Both the position numbers and the translations under genes were made by a program. Of a DNA stretch of 64,000 bases, positions 34,506-51,890 are shown in pieces. The stretch lies in contig CM025853.1 in assembly GCA_003952965.2 (NCBI GenBank), positions 6,278,935-6,342,934 on the forward strand, in the 5' to 3' direction. The DNA comes from Morella rubra. Its lineage: Eukaryota; Streptophyta; Magnoliopsida; Fagales; Myricaceae. Every line of letters begins with the position of its first letter. Within the stretch, counting starts at the first letter, position 1. Below the pieces are notes generated by a model. That model did no database searches. It saw nothing but the letters and a program-made list of their open reading frames with translations, and was not told where the DNA came from.

Positions 34506-35903
34506 TATTTTTATCAATGTTGATGATTCACATGCAAATATTTTGCCTAAAAACAATTAGTTGATATTGGAGTAGGTTCTTAAATGATTGAATATTCTAT
34601 ATTTTGTTGAGTAATATAATGTGATTCGGTTGGTGTAGGGAGGGGCGGCAGATCGGTAGAAGTTGCATTTAATAGCCACATCATATGTACTTCTGTCAAT
34701 TGAGCCAAAAGGATCAGCAATCGGCCATCAAGAGCCGTAGATCTGAGCTTGCAAAACTAAAACTCACCAAAAAAACAAAATGGAAAACATAAAAAAAACA
34801 AGAGAGAAGAGAGAGAATGGTAGGCCACATTCTTTTACTTGTTTTCTCATTACGAATTTTGTGCTAAAACATTCTTTTAGCAGGACGTGCCTCTAACTAA
34901 AATCTGGCGTGGTAGTATTACCTGGGTGCCGTCCTGACGACAAGCAGGTTTCTTTTGTAAAAAGTTTGGAACTTTTCAGAATTTTTCCGATGGAAATATC
35001 AATTTTGTCATAAAATTTTAATTTTTCAGTTTTTCACACCAATGAAGGGATTTAAAGCAGTATTACTTCTATTTTTATTTTAATTTATAACATTAAAAAA
35101 TAAAAAAAAATTCAAAAATTCTCTTCTCTTTTTTATTTATTTATAAAATCATTTCTTCCCATCATAATAAAAATTTTAAAAATTCACTCATATAATATAT
35201 TTTTTTATTTTTTTAACAACTCCCACAACATTATACTGTTTATACATAATATTCTGTAATTTTTTATCCAAATTACATAATATAATATAAAAAAATAGGT
35301 ACTAGGTAAATGAAATTATAAAGAATCTTAATCTCATAAAATTCTACTCTTTTTTTTTTCTCACACAATATTCAATAAAAACTCCCATAATCTTCTTAAT
35401 TTTCACAACGTTCACCGAATATTTTAAAATTTTACAATTTGCAAACGTGTAACTTGACTTTTGTTTTTTCAAAGCCCACACGTTGTCCCACGAGCAGCCA
35501 CGTTATTTTTTGTTTTCTCAAGCCCACACACGTTGTCCTAAGCAGTACCGCTGGCTATTCCATAATTAATGTATGCCATAAATTATAATGTATGGGCAGA
35601 ACATCTTTTTCTGTGGCTGGCGGTTGAAGAATTCATGGGCCGCTACTGAAGTTGGATGGTGATCGCCTGCTTCGAGGTACGATCATGCATACTGTAATAG
35701 CAGTCCTATCCAGCCTGATTCCGGTTGGCAGCATGACATAAGCTGGTAGCTAATATCTGATGGTCCGAACTTCCCATGGAAATCCTCACTCCTCAGCGAT
35801 ACAGTGAAGCTCTTGAAAAATTAGTAATGCCAAACAATACTCTCGTCATTAACCCTATAATTACCAAACGGCTAAAATTGGAATAATTAATAAAGGCGAG
35901 AAC

Positions 35904-36890
35904 CAGTGGCAGATCAGGAATGAATTTGAAGGTGGATAAATTTTTAAAGAAAAATGACAAAAAAAAATTACTATATAATGTAAAAAAGTGTCTTAGAGTT
36001 AAAATATCGAAAATCAAGTATTAAAATATTAAAAATATATTATATTGAAATACACATACCGTACTATTTGCTGAGACCGAGAGATGGTAATTAGATCCTA
36101 CGGGCTGCATCTTCTGAAAATGTTGCAAAATGGCTTCATTCTGAATAGTTTCAAAAAGTTATCTCTCGATGTATAGTACCATACTATCATTTATTCAGTT
36201 ATTTTACATCTTATTACGTAAGTCAATCTTGATAATCTTCATCGCAGAGAACACTTTCTAAACGATTGCAATTGCAAGATACACAAAAATCATCAATCCG
36301 AACACTAAAGATTCTAAGTACATCATAAACGTTAAGCAAATTGCAAAGGTACTCTTCTATTTTAATGCTTTCCTTTATTCTGTATTGTACGCTGTAAACC
36401 TTCTTCCATCTAAAATGTGAAATTTTCCTTCACCACCTGAAAAGGAAATGCCACCGTTTTCAAGTTCTTTCCTTCTATGCTCATAAGTTGGTATCTTTTC
36501 TGAGCAAACTTACCCAGAAATTGTATCACCACCATCTGTTTCTGTTTTGGTGAGATATTAATAATTGAAATATTATCTTGTTTAGGACTTCCAAGATCAA
36601 TCAATTGATGTTTTTTGATAACCTGGCATTTCTGAAATTGCTGTGTCTTAGGTTTTATTCCATGCAAACAAGCTAGAACACGTTTTGATATGGATTATTC
36701 GTTTAAATTTTACCTTGGCTGCTTTCAGTTTGTTGTTGGGCTGGGCGACAAAGTTTCCCCAACTGACATCGAAGAAGGCATGCGTGTGGGGGGCCGGCCT
36801 GGGCTAAAGGGGGCCACATTAGTTATTAAAAATAAAATTCAAACGTTTTACCTTGGCCAGCCCCTGGTTGCCCCCCTGCAGCCGCCAATG
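35904..36890. mobile_element. hAT-like insertion in copy B
   Basis: The ends CAGTGGCAGATCAGG (left) and, on the opposite strand, CATTGGCGGCTGCAGG (right) form a diverged inverted repeat. The flanking octamers GCGAGAAC (35896-35903) and GCGAGAAG (36891-36898) differ by one base. Copy A (around 29610-29625) is the empty site. Open frames inside (for example 36410-36667, minus) are not recognised, and no hAT catalytic or dimerisation motif is clear. Confidence 0.7.
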
Positions 36891-36959
36891 GCGAGAAGAA
36901 CCTTATGCAGACTTGTGATTTATTCTAGCTTGAAAATTTTCCGTGGAGAAGAGAAAGAG

Positions 36960-38418
36960 AAAGTTGTAAAAATCAACCCTTTCGAAGTATTATTTTGAGG
37001 AAAGTATTTAATCATTCTTAAAAAATTCAGTTTAGACCCTATTAACAATTAGAGAGAGAGAGAGAGTGAATAAGTGCTTCCTATCTATTTAAAAAATTCA
37101 GTTTAGACTCTATTCCTCTTGAAAGATATCTTTATCTCTTTTCAAATTTGAAAGACTCTTATCTTTTTGAACTGTCAAGCGACTTGCCTGTACTTACCTC
37201 TTAAGCTCACTTAATTTCTATTTGGGTTTACCATATTCCTCTCGAATTACTTAGTAGAAGCCTTGTATTTAAAAGGGTACAATTCTCGGGAAAAGTCCTT
37301 GAAAATGAATTGAAGGTCAAAATGTACGTGATTTTTGGGAAACATAAGGTAATTACCAAATAATTGGAATAGTCTTAAAAACGAATTTGATTAAATAATT
37401 AGGTTAAACTTAATAATTAATTAAAGAAGTAAAATTGGAGAAAACAATAAATAAGTGAAAAGATCTCCATTATTGAACACAATTACAGCATATGTCCTTT
37501 ATAAGGACTACATAATAAAGCCTACAATTACAAAAATGTGAGCGCTCTAAAGCTCACCAAGCGGATACAACCGTATATCAAAAGTCATAAGTTTTTAACA
37601 TCTATATCAAAAACAGGAAAAGAAAACTAATCCCTAACCTCTAATCCTCCTCCTCAGTATCAGATGTGAGATCTATCATGCCGACATCCATGAGTCAAGC
37701 CCAAAGCCCCCTAGGGTTTGGCCCAAAAGGTAAGTCTACGTCCAATAGCTAGCCCAAGCTACTTAAGGTCCAATTTAGACTATTTCAGTAATAAAATTAA
37801 TCACTAGGATAATTAACTAAATTTAATTAAGTAAAGAAGCAAATAGAAATTAATCTTTTTTTTTCTACGTAGAAATTAATCTAGTTCAAGAGGGAAACAA
37901 AAACAATGAGAGAAAGGAATTATAGAGCTAATGGTGTAAAAATCAAAGATTAATTATGAATCAAATGCATTAAAATTTTTGGATATGGAAAAGAAAAATA
38001 ATCGATGAAAAATTTTAACATATTTCTCCAAGAAATGCACTCAAATATATATTTAAAGAATTGCTGCAAAATAATTAAATGCACAAATAACAAGTAAAAT
38101 AAATAAAAGTGTAAGTCAATTGTAAATGCACTAAAAAGCATGTAATTATATCAAAGGAAAAAGAAATGAGGAAAATTAACTACTAAGAGATCAATTATCA
38201 AGAAAAAAGAAAAATGAGCTTCCATTAACAAAGTTGAAAAGGTTCAAAAGGAGGGGATGTCACGTGAACACTTAACAAAAACTTATCCAATAATATTGGA
38301 TAGAAAATTACAACTTAATTTAAATTTAAATTTGACACGGAATCTTACCAACATTCAAAACACTAACACTTCCCAAATATTATTTTGTCTGTGTACACAC
38401 ATATGATATATCATATCA
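36960..38418 (-). mobile_element. copia LTR remnant, itself interrupted
   Basis: The insert is absent from copy A. Its right part (about 38281-38390) and left part (about 37095-37165) match, in reverse orientation, the LTR of the copia fossil at about 31260-31600. Unrelated sequence (about 37180-38280) lies between them, probably a later insertion. It is a broken LTR fossil. Internal gene regions are not seen. Confidence 0.6.
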
Positions 38419-38484
38419 TACCTATGATCTAATCATGTTTATTCTATATAATCACGAAACATTCGTTCAATGTCGAGCGTCAAA

Positions 38485-40544
38485 TTAATTCTTTGGAGGG
38501 ACGAGGATTCCTGTCACTCGCGCTTTTGACTTGAAAAGTTGCGCAAACTCTGCAGAAACATTGAGAGAGGCTTCTAAGACTGAAGGAGATAAGGCCTCCC
38601 ACACAGATGATACCTCGCCAGCTAACACCTTGAGGACAGGCCTGCGTACAAACATTAATCAATGGTAGGATAAGTTATATATCTTGTTCAAATCATGGCA
38701 AGATAAGGCACTGAAATAGGACTAAACCACTTACTGCTTGTCGGTTATCACGGAGAAACACTCCAGTCCATCTCCGCCTGCGAGTTTGGCGACAACAAAG
38801 AATCTTGGCACGACAAGCAACTGGCCAGGCTTTACTTCCATGTCCAAGACGCGCTTCCCATTAATGCCCACAATTTGAATCTTACCGCTCCCTTTTACTA
38901 CGTAAATTACTTGGGCTGCGGAATCAGCAGTATACATTGGCGAGCACATTGCTTTGGCATCAAGTTTAACAAGGTTGGAACTCAGCTCAACTTGTCCAAT
39001 GAAAGGAAACTTTGCCTCTGTCAATGTGGTGACTATTCCACCATTTTTGACACCGATGTCAGGCAATGCAGCGTCAATGTCGAAGACCAATTTTTTAGTG
39101 TTGTATTCTTCGGGCTTTGGCATGCTTTTTCCTTCTTGTAGCCTCACTATGAGAACCCCAGTTAGGCTGTTCGCGAGCTTATTTGCGTCATCTTTACTCA
39201 TATCATAAACTCTACTGACAAACTCGGGTGACAAGCCCCCCAGGATACCTAGAGCCCCAGTCAAAAAGATGTAGGAAAATTCGCCGGGAACATATGCCTT
39301 AGAAGTTTCACCCAAGAATACAACATGCAACTCGGAATCTCCGTCATTGAACCACCACGAGACCGCACCCATTGGGACCGGTATGACATTTCCTTTCCTT
39401 AGTTTCAACACCACCTCCTTTGCTGTATTGGGCAATACCATTCCAACTAGTCCATCACTACCTGTAATAGTTACATACAAGTTAATAACCAAATATGTTC
39501 ACGAAAATGCGAGTTTATCACACACACATATATATATAGGCCGATATACAACAGAAAATAGGGATTTCGGAACAAAATACTTCTCTGTTCTTTCTCTTCG
39601 CGAGTGAATGAATATATCTTCTTTCTAGAGATCGATCTTGCCGAGAAAAAAAATTGTAATGAATTTGTGTTGAGTAGTGGACCGATCGAATTGATTGCCC
39701 AATTAATACATGTACATAGGAAGAGATTAATTTCGTAAAAGATATTAATTAGTACTTCATCTGTAATTTTTAGCTAGGTTCCTTTTTTCTAAGCCTAATT
39801 CCTTAGGTTCATAATAGAACTAGCTCTCCCACCCGATTTTCATTCCAAATGCCACGCCAGAGTCGCCACTATTGACTAATTGAGAACTTATATATATAGG
39901 CATAGCACTAGTAAGAGACTAGATTATTAGCGTATTTGAGTATTCACGTAATTCTAAGCTAAATTAAATTCAAATTGAATTGTATGTAATTTCTTGAAGT
40001 GCATGATCAAGAGAAAAATGGGTTCCTCATCAGATTGATTAAAAAAAAATTCTACATGCGAGTAGTCTATTCCAGCTTGAGCTAATTCTATTTAAACATC
40101 ACAGTGCGCGCTTGCTCGCCTAAGGCTCGAGCGAACACTTTTGAAATTTCACACTTCTGCTCGACTTGGTCCCCTACAACCCGTACATTTAGAAAGTCTT
40201 TTGTAGCTTATAATTACGCACTTTTACATTGGTATGGCCATAAGCTAAGGGGTGCTACGAAACTTTATGGGGGTTAAGATCATAAAAGCCCCTTCCCGGA
40301 CGGAGAGCCTTCCAGAAAGAGGGGGCGGCCGGCACACTAATTACGTACCTTGGAGAACATAGGCGACTTTGTAGGAATCTGCATAGTGGGGAAGAGCAAA
40401 GCCGCGTGGCTGCAGAACAAGCTTACCAGCACCAACCTTGCATTCGCGAAGCAAAGGAAATTCAGAACTCGACCAACTATAGTATGCTCCACCATCTGAT
40501 TCGGATATCTTTTGAGAAAACTTTGGTGTAAAGTCAAACTCCAT
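38485..40544 (-). CDS. two-domain cupin protein (11S globulin-like, At1g07750/At2g28680 type)
   Basis: The exons are 40349-40544, 38735-39461 and 38485-38641 (196, 727 and 157 nt), with GT-AG introns and continuous phase, giving 359 codons plus stop. The Arabidopsis relatives are about 356 residues. The start MEFDFTPKFSQKISES matches the family start MELDLSPK. Cupin 1 spans about residues 40-190 (VGAGKLVLQPRGFALPHYAD, AVSWWFNDGDSELHVVFLGE). Cupin 2 spans about 215-320 (MCSPMYTADSAAQVIYVVKG, GQLLVVPRFFVVAKLAGGDG). The C-terminal helix SSVWEALSPSVLEASLNVSA is family-typical. The protein resembles seed 11S storage globulins but lacks a signal peptide and is probably cytosolic. Its role is not well known. 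Three broken pieces of this gene lie elsewhere in the window. Confidence 0.92.
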
Positions 40545-40589
40545 CTTTTCGTACACCTCGTGATCAATTGATGCTATCAAAAACGGAGC

Positions 40590-40850
40590 CGGTTGGTTAG
40601 CAAAAATTTAAGACAGAGCAAGCTGCATGTACATTGTTTTCAGTCAATAATGGTATCTCAAGAGATTGGTTTTGTTCTATCGACTCACTTCTTAATTTCT
40701 CATGTAATTTATGTAAAGACTAACCCGTGAAAAACCAACTCAGTCAACCAAACTGATTAATTGAAATAACAAAAATGGGTGGCGTATGACTTCCAGGTTT
40801 TTCTTCAGTCAAATTTCGTACCAAAAAACATAAGAAAATCTTTGGGTTGT
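40590..40850. other. 5' flank of the cupin gene
   Basis: AT-rich sequence. On the minus strand a TTGATAG/CATC acceptor-like site at about 40573-40580 would allow a 5'-UTR intron, but this is not certain. Confidence 0.3.
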
Positions 40851-40853
40851 GTT

Positions 40854-41160
40854 TGTTAAGAGTCCCACATTGATAAGGGACTATTTAATCTTGTACTTCA
40901 TATACTTATTGGGCCACCTCTTCCCATGGCCAATTGGTTTTGGGATGAAACTTGATATGGTATTAGAGCAGGTTCCTAGTTTGTGGTCCACCGTTTCACC
41001 CGTTTCCACGTGTTGGCTTGGATATATTCCCGCCACACGTGAGGGGGCGTGTTGGAAGTCCCACATTGCTAGAGAAACTAGTCAATGTGCTCCTTATAAG
41101 GTTGTGGTATCCCTCACTACTCAAGGCGTCTTTTGGAATTAAGTTAGACCCACCTTTCAC
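40854..41160 (+). mobile_element. TRIM (miniature LTR retroelement) fossil
   Basis: Two related terminal blocks begin TGTTAAGAGTCCCACATTG (40854) and TGTTGGAAGTCCCACATTG (41050). Between them lie a tRNA-Met primer-site-like TGGTATTAGAGC (about 40957) and a purine run GAGGGGGCG just before the second block. This is the layout of terminal-repeat retrotransposons in miniature. It codes for nothing. The two repeats are well diverged, so it looks old. Confidence 0.65.
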
Positions 41161-41700
41161 ATATTGTGTAAATTCTAATAGTGTTTGTGTTTCTTGAGAG
41201 AGAGAGAGAGAGAGGAGAAGGGGCACCAAGATAGGAAACCAAGTACTGCGTTGGCAGAGCCCCCTCCCCAAAGAAATTTGGGACTACATTTCTCACAGAG
41301 GCTAGCCAATTGCACTAGCTCCTAGACGGGGTGAAAGATGTCTAGAAAAAAAAAATGAACAGGTGATAACAGTACTGGCTTTTATAGCTAGGAAACCTCG
41401 AGTAGGTGCATTGAGAGAAGAAAGTTGCTGCAGCGTATAATTTGATACCTGTAATATTTGCAGTGGAGATCGAAGAGGAGGATAGCAATTTCAACTATAC
41501 AAAGCAAAGGAATTAGGACGATGATCAGAACTTTTTTTTTTTTTTTTTTTTGTTGAAACGATGATCAGAACTTGATGCAGCGGTTTTAGCACCGCGCATT
41601 CATTTAAATACAATGGCAAAAGATGGTCTTTAGTTGCGTGGGGGCACCGGCGATCTCCTCTCAGTATGACAGATGGCATCCCTAGTCTTCTTCTCATTTT

Positions 41701-41781
41701 CCACGTGTTCTTCGCATGGTTGACTAGCTTTTTTAAAAGAAAAAAAATTAGCCGACCATGCGAAGAAGTAAGAACACGTGG
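41701..41781. repeat. short inverted repeat (hairpin) with G-box cores
   Basis: The left arm CCACGTGTTC-TTCGCATGG-TTGACTAGC (41701-41729) pairs with the right arm at 41748-41781. The A/T-rich loop is about 18 bases. One arm has a 6-base insertion. Both arms carry CACGTG. Confidence 0.7.
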
Positions 41782-42925
41782 TCGACTAACTTCATTTGTA
41801 AGCTGGCCTTTGTCAGGTCTTTGAAACGTCTCGTGCAAAGCTGACTAATGGGGTACGTACAGCTTGGGCAGCATAGTACAGATGCAATTCATAAGTTTTC
41901 TTAAAATTGCAGCTCCCTAACGTCTCTAAGCCTACATCTTGTTTTCAAAGAAATGATAAGTAAAAAACACCATGACGTGTACAAAGTGGCTACTGTAATT
42001 TAAATAAATAAATTCAAGGTTTCATTAAGTCTGGTCGTGTCATTTGAAGAGGTGAGCTAAGGTTCATCACATAATTTTATCTCATCCCCTCGTTAAATGA
42101 CATAGTTATAGTCTTCAAACTTAAGATTTGTTTATTTAAATTACAATATTTACTTTGTATGTATTTATACAATTTATCTTTACACATAATTCTTTATTGA
42201 CCTTAACTTTGTTTCTTACGGATTAGGATCCTCTGTAATTTTCTATCTGAATTACATGGTGCAATTTAGAGAGAAATAAACACAACAAGTAGACTCAAAA
42301 ACTTTACATGAGTAGCACAAGCCCTATAATGAAGTCTACCTATTATGTCTATCTCTCTCTAAATTATACTAATTCGAATAAAAAATTACAAAAAATTCTC
42401 GTATGTATTCATGAAATTAAAGCTGCCAATCATCATTTTCTCTACGCAACTGCATATTTTTCCAGAAAAATGTGGGGATGTGCTGGTTTCGAACACGTAT
42501 CTTACAGAGTACTTGGGATAGGTTATGTACAGCCTGGCTACAGGAGCTGTATCCCATACATGCACGTGGGGATGCTGGTTTCATTTGTCCATTAATTTGT
42601 AATTATGTGGGGGTTGGACAAACCGACCTGCTGCATTGAGGGACCAAAACTGTGACCAATATTAGTGGGACCGAGCTGGAGGTTGGAAGAGAGGAAAAAA
42701 AAACCTAGCGAAGTTGTAGTATTTGCTTGGGTGATTTTGGATAAAAAAAAGTAAAATTTTTAAAGCAGTGTGAATATTTAGCTAAATTAGAGTTCTATTG
42801 ATGTTTGTAAAAGAAATTTTTTAAAGATATTTGATTAGATATAAATTAATTTTTATTAGAGTTTGGGAAGAAATGTAGAGAAAGATTATTTGATGGAATT
42901 TTTTAATTAGTAGTGAAGTTTGGTA

Positions 42926-42934
<9 letters not shown>

Positions 42935-42962
<28 letters not shown>
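42935..42962. repeat. (TA)n microsatellite
   Basis: About 14 consecutive TA units follow an A-run. Confidence 0.95.
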
Positions 42963-42965
<3 letters not shown>

Positions 42966-43746
42966 AGAAAGAAAATTTGATAGACTTTTTTTAAAAAGGT
43001 TATTAGAGTTTATGTAAAAAGGTATGGGAATTTGTGTTAATTTTTTTGAGATTTAATTTAGATGTTCTATCGTGAATATTTTTTGTATTAAAAAAATTTA
43101 GCAAAAAAAAATGAATCTTTTGAGTAGCCTAATATCACCTTAATAAGAATAAGAGCTAATTCTTATGAACAATGAATACCTACATTACACGTGATAAGAG
43201 GAGTATATCTGCCAGCACCCGCGAACGTGGCATCCCGAGTTCCTCTCCTCTCCCTCCTTTTTCTCGTTTAGAGTGACACTTGAGGTGATAGAAGTTTTAA
43301 ACACGTCTTCTGTCTTAACAGCTGTTAAAGAATATTGAATAAATAAGAATAAATTTAGCTCGAAGAAGTTATTCTTAAATTTAAAGTTGAGATAAATACA
43401 ATTTTTTTGATTTGTCCAAAAATTAAATAAATCTTTAAATTTTAAAAATTTATTAAATTAATCTTCAAAGTTTAAAATCCATGGAGACTTTAGTAGTTAG
43501 AGAATTAATTGGATGGATTTTATAATTTAAGAATTTATATAATTTTCGCACAGATCATGTGGACAACCAGGGTCTGTTTGCAAACCAATATTTTATACTT
43601 CCTAAAATTTTAATACAAAAAAATTATAATATAATCTCTCTTTCTATCAAATTATTACTTTTTATTATAATAAATATTAAAAATCATCTCTCTCTTCACT
43701 TTTTCACAAATCTAATACCCTAAATGGACCTATAATTTCTACGAAA

Positions 43747-43966
43747 TGGGCCTATAATTTCCATAATTAGGTTACAAGAGAGGGGAGACCAACTAAATGG
43801 GCCTTAAGATAAGAAGAACCAAACCTCAACCTTGAGAACAGGCCCAATCAGAAAGTGCGGGCCGGAGGACCCAAAAACAAACTAGAAGAACCATCGCGGT
43901 TTTTTTTTTAGGCAGCTCAATTAGGGTTTTTTCTTCTTTTTTTTTTTCCCTAAGCAATTAGGGTTT
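43747..43966 (+). promoter_or_regulatory. site II and telo-box cluster in the CDC48C promoter
   Basis: Three site II motifs (TGGGCCT at 43747-43753 and 43798-43804, and its complement AGGCCCA at 43840-43846) are followed by two full telo-boxes (TTAGGGTTT at 43922-43930 and 43958-43966). All lie within about 330 bases of the ATG at 44073. In plants the pair of site II and telo-box marks promoters of ribosomal-protein and ribosome-biogenesis genes, active in dividing cells. This fits the NVL2/Rix7-like role of the gene. Confidence 0.75.
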
Positions 43967-44072
43967 TACCGGTAAGCAAATCGTCCCAATTTCTCATCTA
44001 AGCTAGGGGACGTTCTAAGAGCATAAGCTATGGTATAGACGAGGCAGAAGATCTAAAGGAAGGGGAGGCAGA

Positions 44073-49798
<5,726 letters not shown>

Positions 49799-50049
49799 GA
49801 AGAATTATTAATCCACTTTCTATTGCGCCATGGCCAAGGATGTGGCAGTCACGACTCGATCATAGGAAAAATTGTAAACGAAATAAGGGCAGTTTTGATG
49901 TCAAAAGTGAGCCAACTGATTTTCGTGTCTCGGTTTTTGCCTTCTGTCTTATAGTTGTATCCAAGAAAGTACCCGCATTCCCCAGTCCCCACAACCAGGG
50001 AAGAAATTTTGTGATAATGGGGAAGCTCCAGAAATTTGTTGAGCCGTAA

Positions 50050-50888
50050 GTTATCTCTGACGCGAGTAATGAATGGGATGCCTCTATTTTGGTGCTGGTG
50101 TTTTTGTTTCATCAATCTATGTTCCTTCCTAGCAGGTATTGGTTGTCAAACTCTCTTGTGAAACGGAAACTTAATTGTTTTTGGCGAACTAAGAAAAGAG
50201 TAACAGAGCAAGTCGCGGGGGGTTGGTCCCCCAGTAACAATCCAAAAAATCCCAGATCAGGCCAGCAATCGGCTTGTGCAAAAAGCCCAATTAGATGGAG
50301 GCAATATGGACGTAAATCCCAAACGGCAAGGACGGGCCCACGGGCCCAACATACTCTCTGTAGGGGGAACGTTTCCCCCGCTGGAGTCGTGCTGGGACAG
50401 GAGATGGCCTGTTTGCCATTGTAAGAGAGGCGTATTCTTCGGTTGGCATGAACATAATGTAATCGGATCCAACCAATTGCATTACCAACGAAGTAGCCAA
50501 AAATGCTCGGCAACTGAAGATCTGAAGACACGTTAACTGACCAGTAGAGGTCGTGGTTTATTGGTGTGCGGGTCGTGCTTAGGACCCAATGTTTGTTTCC
50601 AACAAAGGTTCGGATCACAGTAGCTTCATCATGTTCTAGTGGTTCTCGCGTTATGTGAAATTTTCGAGTTTAAGTAGAAATGGGTTTTAGCCTGACTTTA
50701 TAATAATTTATCTCTTAAAAGTTTTTTTTTCCAGTATTTAAAAAAAGAAAAAAGAAAAAAGGACGTGTAACTGAAACTAGTTGACAATGAAAGAAAGAGC
50801 CAATAGGGAATTTTGGGATACCAGAGCTACCTGGAATTCTGCAGCACCCTTCAAAACATAAAAGAACTAAGAATTTTATATAAAAATT
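50050..50888. other. intergenic between CDC48C and MTR4 (left half)
   Basis: The CDC48C 3' UTR should end early in this stretch. Bases 50160-50620 are unusually GC-rich for the locus and open in many frames. No frame matches a known family, and no terminal repeats could be placed. Confidence 0.4.
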
Positions 50889-51502
50889 AGGATTAATGAC
50901 CATTTTGATACTTAGGTTTTATACCATTTTTAAAAATGATCCTTAGGTTTCAAATTTGCTCAAATCAGTCTATGGGTTATTGTTTTTTGTCGATTTAATC
51001 CTTCCATCCAATTTTATCATTTACATGCACAGTTAGCTAACAGCAGAACATGTCGCTCCTAATAAGATCTCGCACATGTGTATCAATTGAAAAAAAAAAA
51101 AGAGAACAAGAGAGTCGGGAGCCACCCCGCTCGCCAAGGGAGCGAAGGAGTGGCCACCACTGTGAGGGAGCTCGAATCTAGGCTTCCCGTCGCTGGGGTG
51201 GGTGGCTCGCGCCGCTAGGGGTGGCCCCCGACTCCCCTCTCCTATTCAATTTTTTTTTAATGCATATGCCAATGTGGTTATCTTTTTGTGATATTTTTTT
51301 TTCAAATTAGTACACGTAACAGGATCTTATCGAGAGTAACGTGTCCCATATTAACTGACTACACATATAACGGACAAAATTGGTCAAAAGGATTAAATCG
51401 ACAAACAACAATAACTCAATGACTAATTTGAACAAATTTGAAACTCAAGAACCATTTTATAAAAGAGTGTAAAACTCAAAAACCAAAATGGTAATTAACC
51501 CT
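50889..51502. mobile_element. foldback / MULE-like element with about 200-bp inverted repeats and GC-rich core
   Basis: The left arm (50889-51095) and right arm (about 51285-51502) are inverted copies of each other, sharing GACCATTTTG, TTGTTTTTTGTCGATTTAAT and AAGATC in order. A 7-bp repeat AAAAATT flanks the element (50882-50888 and 51503-51509). The core (about 51110-51240) is GC-rich, with GGGAGCCACCCCGCT near its left and GGTGGCCCCCGACTCCC near its right. No coding frame. Long terminal inverted repeats suggest a Mutator-derived foldback element. Confidence 0.8.
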
Positions 51503-51890
51503 AAAAATTACAATCACGCCCGGGTTCACTCCTGCACACCCCCACACCCATATTGCTGCAATTTTTCTTATAAAAAAACATCAAAAATTCCTGTAACATT
51601 AATGTTTTAATTTCAAAAAATACATTCTCATTTCTACACTCTAAAAATATGCTTCCTATCAAAAGAAAAAAGAGAAAAATAAATGAATATGTAACAAGAA
51701 GGAAAAAGAACTACAAGTTTCACGTTTTATCCCAAAATTGCTACAGGCTTTGCAGCCCTTTTTAATGGCCGTTACATCTCTCCCTACGTAAATAGATGTA
51801 CCTATGGGAATGACCTCAGCAGATTAACTTGCAATCCCGCGCAACTCATAAATAATGGTCAGAAAAAAAAAATTTGTCATCGAGGTAAAA
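51503..51890. other. 3' flank of MTR4
   Basis: AT-rich sequence that likely includes the MTR4 3' UTR on the minus strand. No gene. Confidence 0.5.

Larger units (their letters stand above)
34505..38880. repeat. segmental duplication, copy B
   Basis: This is the partner of 27430-30127 in direct orientation, about 7-8 kb away. It is longer because of two inserts absent from copy A (35904-36890 and about 36960-38418). An AT-rich MITE-like stretch at 35040-35440 is largely missing from copy A. It continues without a break into the intact cupin gene. Confidence 0.85.
41170..43700. other. intergenic between cupin and CDC48C
   Basis: No gene supported. It holds a GA run (41192-41214), a T-run (41532-41553), a hairpin (41701-41781), a (TA)n microsatellite (about 42935-42962) and AT-rich MITE-like sequence (about 42730-43100, 43590-43720). 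Confidence 0.5.

Noticed and set aside
40854-41160. TRIM region as a tRNA or 5S-related RNA gene
   Set aside because: The tRNA-like phrase is only the primer-binding match. No cloverleaf or 5S boxes were seen.
50112-50618. 168-codon minus-strand frame between CDC48C and MTR4
   Set aside because: Several overlapping frames are open here because of base composition. None resembles a known protein and no start context is convincing.
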